A DNA stretch of 64,000 nt from Massilia sp. METH4. Lineage in GTDB: Bacteria > Pseudomonadota > Gammaproteobacteria > Burkholderiales > Burkholderiaceae_D. Positions 20,183 through 29,251 of this stretch are shown here, piece by piece. A program made the position numbers and the translations under genes. The notes under the pieces were generated by a model. The model was not told the DNA's origin. It saw nothing but the letters and a program-made list of their open reading frames with translations, and did no database searches. The DNA lies in the NCBI RefSeq assembly GCF_037094685.1, contig NZ_CP146614.1, positions 1,488,001 to 1,552,000 of the forward strand. Reading direction: 5' to 3'. The first letter of the stretch is position 1, and each line of letters opens with the position of its first letter.

Positions 20183-21015
20183 GCCTGCCGCTGCGCCGCG
20201 CGGCCTGCGAACCACGCCGCGCTGGCGTCGTCGGCCGGGAAGAACGATTCGAGGCGCAGTTCATGCACGGTCACGTCGCGCGGCGTGCCCAGCGTGGTGA
20301 TCGTGGTGAACAGGTTCAATTCCACGTCGCCTTTCCTCAGCGTGATGGGCAGGAAAGGCAGCGCGCGGCGTTCCAGGTTGGGCACCCGGGCCGCCACCTC
20401 GATGCCCGGCAATGCCAGCAGTTCCACCAGCAACGCCTGGGCTTCGCTGCCCGGCCCGTCGCTCATCGCTTCGCGGGCGATCCATTGCAGCTGGTCCGCG
20501 CATACCTCTTCCCAGTTGACGATGCAGGGCCGCAGGCCTTGCGGGTCCAGCGCCATGCGGATCACGTTCACGCTGCCGTCGCGCGGGATCGGCGCGTGGG
20601 GCGGCAGGCCGAGGAAGAAGCGCATCATCGCCGCCGCGGGCTCGTTCGCCATCACCAGGTTCCACAACCGGTCGACCACGAGGGCCGGATATGGCGCGGC
20701 CTGCGCCAGCATGAATTCCAGCGCCGTGCGCACGGCCGCCATTTCGGGGTCGGTCAGGTTGCGTTCCTGGTAGGCGGGGGCGAACCCGGCGGCGAGCAGC
20801 ATGGCGTTGCGGTGCCGCAGCGGCACGTCCAGCACGAGGCCCAGTTTCAAAATCAGTTCGCGACTCGGCTGCGAGCGGCCGCTCTCCAGGAAGCTGATGT
20901 GGCGCTGCGAGATCTCCGCCTCGGTGGCCAGCTTGAGCTGGGAAAAGCCGCGCCTGCCGCGCCAGTAGCGCAGGGCGTGGGCGAAGTCGCTGAAATACTG
21001 GTCTGGTGCATTCAT
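20179..21015 (-). CDS. XRE-family regulator with MmyB-like ligand-binding domain
   Basis: 278 residues. The helix-turn-helix spans about residues 12-66 ([35 protein letters not shown]). The rest matches the MmyB/PAS-like domain ([60 protein letters not shown]). Such regulators often control an adjacent dehydrogenase or transporter and bind fatty-acid-like ligands (family knowledge). The MFS gene 59 nt upstream in the same orientation is a candidate partner. Confidence 0.9.
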   Translation of the reverse strand: MNAPDQYFSDFAHALRYWRGRRGFSQLKLATEAEISQRHISFLESGRSQPSRELILKLGLVLDVPLRHRNAMLLAAGFAPAYQERNLTDPEMAAVRTALEFMLAQAAPYPALVVDRLWNLVMANEPAAAMMRFFLGLPPHAPIPRDGSVNVIRMALDPQGLRPCIVNWEEVCADQLQWIAREAMSDGPGSEAQALLVELLALPGIEVAARVPNLERRALPFLPITLRKGDVELNLFTTITTLGTPRDVTVHELRLESFFPADDASAAWFAGRAAQRQA

Positions 21016-21074
21016 GCTCGTCTCCTTCGATGGACTCGTTACGGCATTGTGCGGCGCGGCGCGCTGCGCGGCGA

Positions 21075-22355
21075 TTACCTGCCGGGTAATCGGCCGCGTG
21101 CGAGCACCAGCAAGGCGCCCAGGACCAGGCTGGCCGCCAGCAGCGTGATGCCCGGCGCCGTGCTGCCGGTCGCATCGCGGATCGCGCCCACCAGGTAGGG
21201 GCTGAGGAAGCCGGCCAGGTTGCCCACTGAATTGATCAGCGCAATGCCGGCCGCCGCCGCGGTGCCGCCCAGCAGTGCCGTGGGCAGGCTCCAGAAGATC
21301 GGGAACGTGGTGAGGATGCCGGCCGTGGCGACGGACAGCGCGGCCAGCGCCAGCGCCGTGTCATGCGCATACGCGGTGGCGACCAGCAGCCCCGCCGCCC
21401 CGGCGACACCGGCACCGGCGATGTGCCAGCGCCGCTCGGCCGTGCGGTCGGAATGGCGTGCCGCGAGCACCATCACGATGGCGGCCACGCCGTAGGGAAT
21501 CGCCGTCAGCAGGCCGATCCGGAACACGTCCTGCACGCCGCTGTTCTTCAGCAGTTGCGGCAGCCAGAAGCTCACGCCGTACAAGCCCATCACGAACAGG
21601 AAGTACACCAGTGCCAGCAGCCACACGGTGCCGCTGGCGAACAGTTGCGGCAGCGGCAGGTGCCGCCTCGTTCGTTGCTCCGGTTCCAGCGCGCGTTCCA
21701 GGGCTGCCTTGTCGGCCTCACCCAGCCAGCGCGCCGCGCGGAGATTGTCGTCGAGGTAGAACAGCGTCCAGATGCCCAGCGCCACGGAGGGCAGGCCCTC
21801 GAGCAGGAACAGCCACTGCCAGCCGTGCAGCCCGGCATGCCCGGCAAACGCGGACATGATGGCCCCGGAAAGCGGCCCGCCCAGCACGCCCGCGATCGCC
21901 ACGCCGCTCATGAACAGCGCCACGATGCGGGCGCGGCGGTGCGCCGGGTACCAGTAGGTGAGGTACAGCACCACGCCCGGGAAGAAGCCCGCCTCGGCCA
22001 CGCCGAGCAGGAAGCGCAGCACATAAAAGCTCACCGGTCCGGTGGCGAACATGGTCGCGGCCGACACGAAGCCCCAGCTGATCATGATGCGCGCGATCCA
22101 GCGGCGCGCGCCAACGCGCTCCATGAGCAGGTTGGAAGGCACTTCGAACAGGAAGTAGCCGATGAAGAAGATGCCGGCGCCGATGCCGTAGACGGTGTCG
22201 GACAGGGCCAGGTCGGCCTGCATCTGCAGCTTGGCGAAGCCGACATTGACACGGTCCAGGTAGGCGGCCACGTAGCACAGGAACAGGAATGGCAGCAGGC
22301 GGCGGCTCACGCGCCGGTACAACGCATCGTGGGCGGCATCGTCCTGGTCGTTCAT
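21075..22355 (-). CDS. MFS transporter, anion:cation symporter type
   Basis: 426 residues with about twelve hydrophobic segments. The first membrane segment has the LDRVNVGFAKLQM motif and helix 4-5 has GVAEAGFFPGVVLYLTYW, both typical of tartrate/phthalate/glucarate-type symporters. The loop motif LMERVGARRW follows helix 2. It probably imports an organic acid with protons. It precedes the XRE gene and may be co-transcribed with it. Confidence 0.88.
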   Translation of the reverse strand: MNDQDDAAHDALYRRVSRRLLPFLFLCYVAAYLDRVNVGFAKLQMQADLALSDTVYGIGAGIFFIGYFLFEVPSNLLMERVGARRWIARIMISWGFVSAATMFATGPVSFYVLRFLLGVAEAGFFPGVVLYLTYWYPAHRRARIVALFMSGVAIAGVLGGPLSGAIMSAFAGHAGLHGWQWLFLLEGLPSVALGIWTLFYLDDNLRAARWLGEADKAALERALEPEQRTRRHLPLPQLFASGTVWLLALVYFLFVMGLYGVSFWLPQLLKNSGVQDVFRIGLLTAIPYGVAAIVMVLAARHSDRTAERRWHIAGAGVAGAAGLLVATAYAHDTALALAALSVATAGILTTFPIFWSLPTALLGGTAAAAGIALINSVGNLAGFLSPYLVGAIRDATGSTAPGITLLAASLVLGALLVLARGRLPGR

Positions 22356-22430
22356 CGGCTCTCCCGGTGCAAAAACCGCAGCGTAGCACCACGTGCTGGG
22401 CCCGTCTGGGAAATTTTTTCGCGAAAGTCC

Positions 22431-22460
22431 TTGCGGAACTTCAAAATGCCGCAGTAGAAT
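22431..22460 (+). promoter_or_regulatory. sigma70-type promoter of the tRNA operon
   Basis: TTGCGG, 18-nt spacer, TAGAAT, followed by a GC-rich discriminator (ACGGCC), about 53 nt before tRNA-Val; typical of stable-RNA promoters. Confidence 0.65.
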
Positions 22461-22513
22461 ACGGCCTCTTCTGAGCGTTGTGACAAACGTTCAGGGCATC
22501 GAAAGGTGACGAA

Positions 22514-22589
22514 GGGCGCTTAGCTCAGTTGGTAGAGCGGATCCCTTACAAGGATTAGGTCGGGAGTTCGACCCTCTCAGCGCCCACCA
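22514..22589 (+). tRNA. tRNA-Val (anticodon TAC)
   Basis: 76 nt with acceptor GGGCGCT/AGCGCCC, D arm GCTC/GAGC, anticodon loop CTTACAA (TAC), a T arm with TTCGA and an encoded CCA end. Confidence 0.95.
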
Positions 22590-22611
22590 TATCGATGTTC
22601 TACGAAGACCT

Positions 22612-22688
22612 GGAGCGGTAGTTCAGTTGGTTAGAATACCGGCCTGTCACGCCGGGGGTCGCGGGTTCGAGCCCCGTCCGCTCCGCCA
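22612..22688 (+). tRNA. tRNA-Asp (anticodon GTC), copy 1
   Basis: 77 nt with acceptor GGAGCGG/CCGCTCC, anticodon loop CTGTCAC (GTC), T loop TTCGAGC and encoded CCA. It is 22 nt downstream of tRNA-Val. Confidence 0.95.
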
Positions 22689-22701
22689 GGATTTCGAAGA
22701 G

Positions 22702-22727
22702 AGCCCGTCGATTTCGGGCTTTTTTCT
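22702..22727 (+). terminator. terminator after tRNA-Asp copy 1
   Basis: AGCCCG/CGGGCT stem followed by TTTTTT. Confidence 0.75.
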
Positions 22728-22766
22728 TGTGAAGTTTCTTCGATGACCGTTCTGCGGGAATCGATT

Positions 22767-22843
22767 GGAGCGGTAGTTCAGTTGGTTAGAATACCGGCCT
22801 GTCACGCCGGGGGTCGCGGGTTCGAGCCCCGTCCGCTCCGCCA
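22767..22843 (+). tRNA. tRNA-Asp (anticodon GTC), copy 2
   Basis: Identical to copy 1 over all 77 nt, so a recent or homogenised duplication. It lies beyond the first terminator and so depends on read-through or its own promoter. Confidence 0.95.
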
Positions 22844-22851
22844 GCATCAGT

Positions 22852-22879
22852 AAAAAAGCCCGCAATAGCGGGCTTTTTT
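22852..22879 (+). terminator. terminator after tRNA-Asp copy 2
   Basis: AAAGCCCGC/GCGGGCTTT stem with AATA loop and T run; probably active in both directions. Confidence 0.85.
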
Positions 22880-22903
22880 GCATTTGATACGCAGCGCAGC
22901 GGA

Positions 22904-23009
22904 GTGCTCTCCCTGCGGAGAGCACGGCGGGGATCGAAGGAGTGAGGCAGGGGTTTCGCGAAGCACTGCTTCGCGCCTGCCGAACGCCGCAGCCATGCAG
23001 GGCTGCGGC
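22904..23009. repeat. cluster of three successive perfect hairpins
   Basis: GTGCTCTCC/GGAGAGCAC at 22904-22925, CGCGAAGC/GCTTCGCG at 22957-22975 and GCCGCAGCC/GGCTGCGGC at 22986-23009. None has a T run. It fills most of the 330-nt gap between the tRNAs and the next gene and looks like a REP/BIME-type cluster. Confidence 0.6.
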
Positions 23010-23175
23010 TTCGCTTGGCCCCTCCCTCAGCTCCCCAAATCCACTGCTACCGCATCCGCTGCCCACCTCCCGCCGTCCCTGCCCCATTTCTTATCCTGTG
23101 TGCGTCTCACAACACCTGCTCTCCCCCAAAACGGGCGACAATGACAGCGCAACCACCCCCACTTTGGAGCCCCGT

Positions 23176-23661
23176 GTGATCTTCGGTTTCCTGAAGCCGC
23201 CCCCTCTCTCGCCGCGCCTTGCCAGGCTGCGAGAAACCGTCCTCCTCAACTCGCTGACCCCGCTCGAACTGAAGATCGTCGACGGCCTGATGCATGAACG
23301 CCGCTACCTCGCCGGCGAGATCATCTTCGACGAAGGCGAGGAAGGCCAGGCGCTGTACCTGATCACGTCCGGCCACGTGCAAATCAACCGCAACATCAAC
23401 GGCATGCCCGAGATCATCACCGAGCTGTCGCCCGGCGCCTTCTTCGGCGACCTGGCGCTGCTGGACAACTCGCCCCGCACCGCCCAGGCCCGCGCCTGGG
23501 ACGACTGCGAACTGGCGGTGTTCTTCCGCGCCGACTTCATGAGCCTGATGGAGACCGATGCCGTGATCGGCTACAAGATTTCGCTGGCGCTGGCGCGGCA
23601 CATCGGCGCGCGCCTGCGCGAACGCATGTCGATCGACTCGCCGCACGTCGAGGTGTTGTGA
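23176..23661 (+). CDS. cyclic-nucleotide-binding domain protein without output domain
   Basis: 161 residues from GTG at 23176, with GGAG 6 nt upstream; a longer ORF reading through the hairpin cluster is rejected. A Crp-type cNMP pocket covers most of the protein (FDEGEEGQALYLITSGHVQI, then GAFFGDLALLDNSPRTAQAR, the phosphate-binding cassette). No DNA-binding helix-turn-helix follows. The TGA overlaps the ATG of the permease gene by one base, so the pair is translationally coupled and the protein may gate or sense for the permease. Confidence 0.85.
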   Translation: MIFGFLKPPPLSPRLARLRETVLLNSLTPLELKIVDGLMHERRYLAGEIIFDEGEEGQALYLITSGHVQINRNINGMPEIITELSPGAFFGDLALLDNSPRTAQARAWDDCELAVFFRADFMSLMETDAVIGYKISLALARHIGARLRERMSIDSPHVEVL

Positions 23662-24776
23662 TGGCCGAGCGGCAGCAGTCCGGGCCGATCGTCTGGTGCG
23701 GCATCATCGCCGCCACGTGCGTGCTGCTGTACCTGATGCAGCGAGTGCTGTGGCTGTCGCTGCCGTTCCTGCTGGCGATCATCCTGTACTACATGCTGCT
23801 GTCGCCGTTCCAGCGCCTCCTGCGGATGGGCTTTTCCCGCAATACTGCCGCAATGCTGGTCGGTGCCGCCTTCGTGCTCGTCATGCTGCTCGCAAGCCTG
23901 CTCGCCGCGGTATGGATACCGGCGCCTACCACCGAGTGGCACGACATGCCGGGCCGCTACCTCGACGCAGGCGTGCGCTTCATGCGCAATATGCTGGGCG
24001 CCGTGGAACGGCAGTTCCCCTTCCTGCGGCAGGCGCGCCTGGGCGACTCCGTGAACCTGAACCTGGCGGAGTACTCGCGCGAATTCCTGCAGCGCCATCT
24101 GGGGGACGTGCTGGTGACGGCCGCGGCGTGGGTGCCGTCGCTGCTGCTGGCGCCCTTCCTCGCCTTCTTCTTCCTGCGCGACGGCCGCCGCTTCAAGCGC
24201 TTCCTCGCGCGTGCCGTGCCCAACGCCTTTTTCGAGAAAACGCTGTTCCTGCTGCACGAAGTCGACCAGACCGCACGCCGCTACTTCCACGGCATGCTGA
24301 AGCTGACCGTCATCGACACCGTGGTGCTGGCGACCGGCCTGTGGGCAATCGGCCTGCCCTCCCCGCTGCTGCTCGGCTTCATCGCCGCCGTATTGGCCTG
24401 GGTGCCCTATGTGGGCTCGATCGCCGGCTGCCTGCTGGTCGTGCTGGTGGCATCGGCCGATACGCCGGACAACAATGCCGTGGCCTACAGCGCCATCGTC
24501 GTATTCATCATCGCCCGGCTACTGGACGACTTCATCTTCATGCCCATGACCCTCGGGCGCAGCCTGCGCATGCACCCGCTGGTGACAGTGGTCATGCTCT
24601 TCGTCGGCGGCGCGCTGGCCGGCGTGACCGGGCTGATGCTCGTGCTGCCGCTGCTGGGCGTGGCGATGGTGGTCGGCGAAACGATCGGCGTACTGGTCAC
24701 CGACGCCCGCCTGCAAGCCCGCCACCGCTACGCCCGCTCCTTGCGGGTGAAACAAGCCAGCGTCGACCTGAAATAG
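23661..24776 (+). CDS. AI-2E family (PerM/YhhT-like) membrane permease
   Basis: 371 residues with about eight hydrophobic segments, including early LPFLLAIILYYMLLSPF and a C-terminal block WVPYVGSIAGCLLVVLVA, LDDFIFMPMTLGRSLRMHPL typical of the family. Members export AI-2 or act as Na+/H+ antiporters; the substrate here is unknown. The start at ATG 23661 overlaps the upstream stop. It is followed by the CCTGAAAAATGGGG palindrome. Confidence 0.85.
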   Translation: MAERQQSGPIVWCGIIAATCVLLYLMQRVLWLSLPFLLAIILYYMLLSPFQRLLRMGFSRNTAAMLVGAAFVLVMLLASLLAAVWIPAPTTEWHDMPGRYLDAGVRFMRNMLGAVERQFPFLRQARLGDSVNLNLAEYSREFLQRHLGDVLVTAAAWVPSLLLAPFLAFFFLRDGRRFKRFLARAVPNAFFEKTLFLLHEVDQTARRYFHGMLKLTVIDTVVLATGLWAIGLPSPLLLGFIAAVLAWVPYVGSIAGCLLVVLVASADTPDNNAVAYSAIVVFIIARLLDDFIFMPMTLGRSLRMHPLVTVVMLFVGGALAGVTGLMLVLPLLGVAMVVGETIGVLVTDARLQARHRYARSLRVKQASVDLK

Positions 24777-24815
24777 TTGCCTGAAAAATGGGGACAGACC
24801 CCATTTTTCAGGCAA
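24777..24815. repeat. GGGG-ACAGA-CCCC palindrome
   Basis: 17-bp perfect arms starting TTGCCTGAAAAATGGGG, immediately after the permease stop. Same arm as the element at 6854-6890 with a different loop. Confidence 0.85.
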
Positions 24816-24823
24816 TGTTTCTC

Positions 24824-24856
24824 GATAAATGGGGTACGTCCCCATTTTCCAGGCAA
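24824..24856. repeat. truncated GGGG-TACGT-CCCC palindrome
   Basis: AAATGGGG-TACGT-CCCCATTTT followed by CCAGGCAA; the left arm has lost its TTGCCTG half. Adjacent to the full copy at 24777. Confidence 0.7.
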
Positions 24857-24884
24857 TAAAAACGGGAGCCGAGGCTCCCGTTTC
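24857..24884 (-). terminator. terminator of the ahpC-ahpF operon
   Basis: ACGGGAGC/GCTCCCGT stem with a CGAG loop; on the minus strand TTTTATT follows. 18 nt beyond the ahpF stop. Confidence 0.8.
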
Positions 24885-24901
24885 GTTTGCTGCCGTATTG
24901 C

Positions 24902-26494
24902 TTATGCCGCGGCGGCGATCTTCGTCTGCTCGGCTTCCACTTCATCGTCGCCCGAGCGGATCAGGTGATCGAAGGCGGACAGCGCGGCCGTTGCGCCGGT
25001 GCCCACGGCGATCACGATCTGCTTGTACGGCACGGTGGTCACGTCGCCGGCGCCGAACACGCCCGGTACCGAGGTCTGGCCCTTGGCATCGACTTCGATC
25101 TCGCCATGCTTGGACAGCGCCACGGTGCCCTTCAGCCACTCCGTGTTCGGCACCAAGCCGATTTGCACGAAGACGCCTTCCAGGTCGATGCGGTGCAGCT
25201 CGTTCGTATTGCGGTCCTTGTACGACAGGCCGTTCACCTTCTTGCCGTCGCCGTGGATCTCGGTCGTCTGCGCCGATACGATGATGTTCACATTCGGCAG
25301 CGAGCGCAGCTTGCGCTGCAGGACCGCGTCCGCACGCAGTTCGTTGCCGAACTCGATCAAGGTCACATGCTGGACGATGCCGGCCAGGTCGATCGCCGCT
25401 TCCACGCCGGAGTTGCCGCCGCCGATCACCGCCACGCGCTTGCCCTTGAACAGCGGGCCGTCGCAGTGCGGGCAGTAGGCCACGCCGTGGTTACGGTATT
25501 CCTTCTCGCCCGGCACGTTGATCTCGCGCCAGCGGGCACCCGTCGACAGGATCACGGTCTTGGCCTTCAGCACGGCGCCGGTGGCGGTGTGCACTTCGGC
25601 GATCTTGCCCGGCACCAGCTTCACGGCGCGCTGGGTGTTCATGATGTCGACTTCGTATTCCTTGACGTGCTGCTCCAATGCCACGGCGAATTTCGGGCCG
25701 TCGGTTTCCTTGACCGAGATGAAGTTCTCGATCGCCAGCGTGTCGAGCACCTGGCCGCCGAAGCGTTCCGCCAGCACGCCCGTCTTGATACCCTTGCGGG
25801 CCGCGTAGATCGCGGAAGCCGCACCGGCAGGGCCGCCGCCGACGACCAGCACGTCGAACACGTCCTTCTTGTTCAGTTCAGCCGCCTGGCGGGCACCGGC
25901 ATTGGTGTCCAGCTTGGCGAGGATTTCTTCCACGTTCGTGCGGCCCTGGCCGAAGTGCTGGCCGTTCAGGAACATCATCGGTACCGCCATGATCTGGCGC
26001 TCTTCGACTTCTTTCTGGAACACGCCGCCATCGATCGTGGTGACCTTGATGCGCGGATTGATGACCGACATCGCGTTCAGTGCCTGCACCACTTCCGGGC
26101 AGTTATGGCACGACAGCGAGATGAAGGTCTCGAATTCGAAATCGCCTTCCAGGTTGCGGATCTGTTCGATCACGGCTTCGTCGAACTTGATCGTATGGCC
26201 GCCAACCTGCAGCAGGGCCAGCACCAGCGAGGTGAATTCATGGCCCATCGGGATGCCGGCGAAACGCACGCCAATGTCGGTGCCGGCACGGTTGATCGAG
26301 AACGACGGCTTGCGCACGTTGGCGGCGTTGTCCTCGACCAGGGTAATCTTGTCGCTCAAGCCTTCGATATCGGCGAGCAGTTCCTTCATTTCCCGCGCTT
26401 TTGCGGAGTCATCCAGCGATGCGACGATCTCAATCGGCTGCACCACTTTTTCCAGATAGGCTTTCAGTTGGGTTTTGAGATTTGCATCCAGCAT
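24902..26494 (-). CDS. ahpF: alkyl hydroperoxide reductase subunit F
   Basis: 530 residues. The N-terminal tandem thioredoxin-fold region has the SCHNC dithiol near residue 130. The flavoprotein half shows [19 protein letters not shown] (FAD), the catalytic CPHCDG and a second Rossmann loop [11 protein letters not shown]. It passes electrons from NADH to AhpC to reduce hydrogen and organic peroxides. It lies 64 nt downstream of ahpC and is probably in the same transcript. Confidence 0.97.
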   Translation of the reverse strand: MLDANLKTQLKAYLEKVVQPIEIVASLDDSAKAREMKELLADIEGLSDKITLVEDNAANVRKPSFSINRAGTDIGVRFAGIPMGHEFTSLVLALLQVGGHTIKFDEAVIEQIRNLEGDFEFETFISLSCHNCPEVVQALNAMSVINPRIKVTTIDGGVFQKEVEERQIMAVPMMFLNGQHFGQGRTNVEEILAKLDTNAGARQAAELNKKDVFDVLVVGGGPAGAASAIYAARKGIKTGVLAERFGGQVLDTLAIENFISVKETDGPKFAVALEQHVKEYEVDIMNTQRAVKLVPGKIAEVHTATGAVLKAKTVILSTGARWREINVPGEKEYRNHGVAYCPHCDGPLFKGKRVAVIGGGNSGVEAAIDLAGIVQHVTLIEFGNELRADAVLQRKLRSLPNVNIIVSAQTTEIHGDGKKVNGLSYKDRNTNELHRIDLEGVFVQIGLVPNTEWLKGTVALSKHGEIEVDAKGQTSVPGVFGAGDVTTVPYKQIVIAVGTGATAALSAFDHLIRSGDDEVEAEQTKIAAAA

Positions 26495-26558
26495 GACTTT
26501 ATTCCTTTCTTGTCTGCTGCCGGCACATGCCGGCAGCGGTACTACTCAATAACTGCTA

Positions 26559-27122
26559 TTAGATCTTGCCGACCAGGTCCAGCGACGGGGTCAGGGTTGC
26601 AGCGCCTTCGGACCACTTGGCCGGGCACACTTCGCCCGGGTGGGAAGCAACGTACTGGGCTGCCTTCACTTTGCGCAGCAGTTCCGATGCGTCGCGGCCG
26701 ATGCCGTTGTCATGCACTTCCAGGACCTTGATGAAGCCTTCCGGATTGATCACGAAGGTGCCGCGCAGGGCCAGGCCTTCTTCTTCAATCATCACCTGGA
26801 AGTTGCGCGACAGCAGGCCGGTCGGGTCGCCGATCAGCGGGTACTGCACTTTCTTGATCGCGTCCGACGTGTCGTGCCATGCCTTGTGGGCGAAGTGGGT
26901 GTCGGTGGAGATACCGTACACTTCCACGCCCAGCTTCTGGAATTCAGCGTAGTTGTCGGCCAGGTCTTCCAGTTCGGTCGGGCAGACGAAGGTGAAGTCA
27001 GCCGGGTAGAACACGAACACGGACCACTTGCCCTTCAGGGACTCTTCGCTCAGATCGATGAACTTGCCGTTGTGGTATGCGGTTGCCTTGAACGGTTTGA
27101 CTTGGGTGTTGATCAGAGACAT
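26559..27122 (-). CDS. ahpC: alkyl hydroperoxide reductase subunit C (peroxiredoxin)
   Basis: 187 residues. The peroxidatic cysteine lies in TFVCPTE and the resolving cysteine in GEVCPAKW, the typical 2-Cys AhpC pattern. GAGGAAAACACAA precedes the ATG. It reduces peroxides in the cytoplasm and is recycled by AhpF. An OxyR-like site lies upstream. Confidence 0.97.
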   Translation of the reverse strand: MSLINTQVKPFKATAYHNGKFIDLSEESLKGKWSVFVFYPADFTFVCPTELEDLADNYAEFQKLGVEVYGISTDTHFAHKAWHDTSDAIKKVQYPLIGDPTGLLSRNFQVMIEEEGLALRGTFVINPEGFIKVLEVHDNGIGRDASELLRKVKAAQYVASHPGEVCPAKWSEGAATLTPSLDLVGKI

Positions 27123-27191
27123 TTGTGTTTTCCTCGTGAGGGTTGTGAATCAATGAGATGCCAGTTTAGCGATATCTCGTCCATTTGAAAA

Positions 27192-27228
27192 ATTGATTGT
27201 TCCAATAATTTCGATTGAATCTAGCTAT
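27192..27228 (-). promoter_or_regulatory. putative OxyR binding site of ahpC
   Basis: Four tetramers at exact 7-nt spacing: ATTG, CAAT, ATTG, CTAT, against the OxyR pattern ATAG-N7-CTAT-N7-ATAG-N7-CTAT. It is 70 nt upstream of ahpC; TAAACT between them could be a -10. The rest of the 344-nt gap (27123-27466) contains no supported gene. Confidence 0.6.
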
Positions 27229-27466
27229 CGGTACGATGTGACGAGACTCGGTATTATCGCTGTTCCTGCAAAAACGTGAATGTTGTGGGTACGGCAATGC
27301 CGCCTCGTACGGGCGCGCAGCCGCGCCAACCCGGCAGCTCAGTGGCCTTGCTACGCTGCGCTCCCCGCTGGCCCGCTACCGCATGTGAGTTCGTCGCCAG
27401 GTCCACGTACGGCCCGCTTGGGCACCTTTCACGGTAGCCCAGCCATGGCTCGTCAGAAAAACAACG

Positions 27467-28327
27467 CTATCGCTTGTTTCGACGTTTTGCCCTGCGCTCG
27501 GCGGCCCGGAGACGCTCGACGCCGGCGTCATCCATGAGCGCGATATGAGCGCCGTGCGAACGCTCCAGCTCGAGGACTTTGAAGACAAGCAGCAGAGAGG
27601 CAACGCTGTGCTGCAAAAGGTAAGTAATGCACGTTACGGACACTATTCCACCTACCAACAAGGCAGACTCGAAGAAGAATCCATACAGCGCGAATGCCAA
27701 CACCATCGCGGCGATCAGTAAAAGCGTCACGGCGGCAACGGCACGCTTGGGCCAGTATGGCAAGAATAACGAGTCATGCTCGCCAAGGCGCCGTATCAAC
27801 GTCTTGGGCGCCAACATCGAGGTGCCGGGATCGAAGCACCGCGCCAGGGTTGCTTCATAGCGGACGCTCCACTGGGCATTGAAAAACCGCCATGTAGTCC
27901 ACGACTGGTAAGCCAGGGATATGATGAAGTACTCCAGCAATACCAGCCCGACAAGGGAACCGATACTCGGCCAGAGGAAAAGGGGTCCCAGCATCGAGAT
28001 GGGGAGCGTCACCGCGACAAGGCCCCAGGCCAAGGCGGCGTACAGCGCGTAGGCAAATGCCCGCCGCCGTGCCCATGTTCCCAATATCCGCATCCCGACG
28101 ACACCGGCCGACAACCACGCTACACCAGCTTGGAAACACATCCATGCTGCCTGTTCGCCCATCGATTCAAGGGCAATGATCGAACCTCCGGCCAGCGTGA
28201 TCCCGCCCAAGATAATCACGCCCCAGGTCTGGTGGGGTCCAAAATGATGGCTGAAAGTGGACCGGGACATCGATTGTTGTGCTTTGACTTTGGACGCACG
28301 GGAAGAACTAGCGTGGCTAACCACCAC
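27467..28327 (-). CDS. polytopic membrane protein at the end of the VgrG cargo operon
   Basis: Up to 286 residues from GTG at 28327; an internal ATG at 28270 (MSRSTFSHHFG) is an alternative start and neither has a clear ribosome-binding site. About six hydrophobic segments are seen (WGVIILGGITLAGGSIIAL, AWLSAGVVGMRILG, LGPLFLWPSIGSLVGLVLLE, VTLLLIAAMVLAFALYGFFF, LLVGGIVSVTCITYLL). The tail is basic (RAAERRAKRRNKR). No family recognised. It starts 13 nt after the preceding gene, so it belongs to the island operon; it could be a membrane immunity factor or a passenger. Confidence 0.65.
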   Translation of the reverse strand: MVVSHASSSRASKVKAQQSMSRSTFSHHFGPHQTWGVIILGGITLAGGSIIALESMGEQAAWMCFQAGVAWLSAGVVGMRILGTWARRRAFAYALYAALAWGLVAVTLPISMLGPLFLWPSIGSLVGLVLLEYFIISLAYQSWTTWRFFNAQWSVRYEATLARCFDPGTSMLAPKTLIRRLGEHDSLFLPYWPKRAVAAVTLLLIAAMVLAFALYGFFFESALLVGGIVSVTCITYLLQHSVASLLLVFKVLELERSHGAHIALMDDAGVERLRAAERRAKRRNKR

Positions 28328-28340
28328 ACTGGCTCAGGGA

Positions 28341-29243
28341 TCAGGGCGCAACGGGCATTGCTAAGCGCCTTTTCCCCTCAAGCCAGAATTCCGGGAGCCG
28401 GGTCAGCAGAGGATCGCCTCGCCCGACATTGCGCCAGTTCTTGCCACCATCCGACGTGTGAATCAATAAGGGATCCGCTTCATTCAGTGGCGGCAGGATT
28501 GCCGCCAGCCAGATTTCCTTGTCGTTGACGATATAGCTGCTGATCAGGGAGGAAATATCGTCTGGAAGCGCCATTTTCTCCCAACGCCTGCCGTCGGTTG
28601 ATCGAAGCAGCGTCTGCTCAATGGATCCGGTCAACCACCAGCCGCCATGGCGCGAGTGCCCAAGTTCAACCAAGAGGTCGGGATTGCCCAACTCTGTTTG
28701 CGATATACGGCACCGTTCGACGTCTATGTCATTGATGACGTAGGTTTTGTCTCGGCTATCATCCCCAATCCTGGCAGCAAGCGCGAGCAGCTGCTGCGCA
28801 TGCGCCTCGAACTTGATATTCCCGTCCTTGAACGCCTCGGCGCTGGATTTCCAGCGCAGCAGACCAAGCTGTTCTCGTGTGAATGTACAGGATTTGCCTG
28901 CTCGCGAGATGCGGAAACGCTGATCGTTGACCTCGATGCGGAAGCCCGAAGGAAGGGCCTGTATCAAGCCAGACGGTAGATCGGCGCGAGTAAGTAGTTT
29001 CCCCGTCGCGGAGTCAATGATCGTACCACCAACGTAGAGATGACCGTCGTCATCGAGCCCAAATCGAGGCCAGGTTGAACCTCCAGGAAGAATCGCGACC
29101 TTCAAAGGGGCGGAAGCTTTTAACTGCAGGGAGCTTTCGTCTTCGGCGATGGAGATGCTTCCGATCTTGTATGTGAAGGGCGCAACCTGGGCGCAGGTCA
29201 CATTAAGCCAAGAAAGCATTACCAACGCGATGATTTTCTTCAT
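28341..29243 (-). CDS. secreted protein, candidate periplasmic immunity protein
   Basis: 300 residues from MKKIIALVMLSWLNVTCAQ, which is a signal peptide; the longer ORF start overlaps the upstream gene and is rejected. The end carries a short sialidase/Asp-box-like motif (LIHTSDGGKNWRNVGRG) and an earlier LRSTDGRRWEKM, so a partial beta-propeller is likely. No catalytic residues recognised. It begins 8 nt after the SleB-like hydrolase stops; that placement and its export to the periplasm make it the likely immunity partner of that hydrolase (inference). Base composition is less GC-rich than core genes nearby. Confidence 0.65.
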   Translation of the reverse strand: MKKIIALVMLSWLNVTCAQVAPFTYKIGSISIAEDESSLQLKASAPLKVAILPGGSTWPRFGLDDDGHLYVGGTIIDSATGKLLTRADLPSGLIQALPSGFRIEVNDQRFRISRAGKSCTFTREQLGLLRWKSSAEAFKDGNIKFEAHAQQLLALAARIGDDSRDKTYVINDIDVERCRISQTELGNPDLLVELGHSRHGGWWLTGSIEQTLLRSTDGRRWEKMALPDDISSLISSYIVNDKEIWLAAILPPLNEADPLLIHTSDGGKNWRNVGRGDPLLTRLPEFWLEGKRRLAMPVAP

Positions 29244-29251
29244 AATGCAGC

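Noticed and set aside
22514..22843. tRNA cluster as the attachment site of an integrated element
   Set aside because: No integrase and no repeated tRNA fragment downstream; the second full tRNA-Asp copy is better explained by duplication.
24887..26731. 614-codon plus-strand frame over ahpF
   Set aside because: Antisense of ahpF, which has all catalytic motifs.
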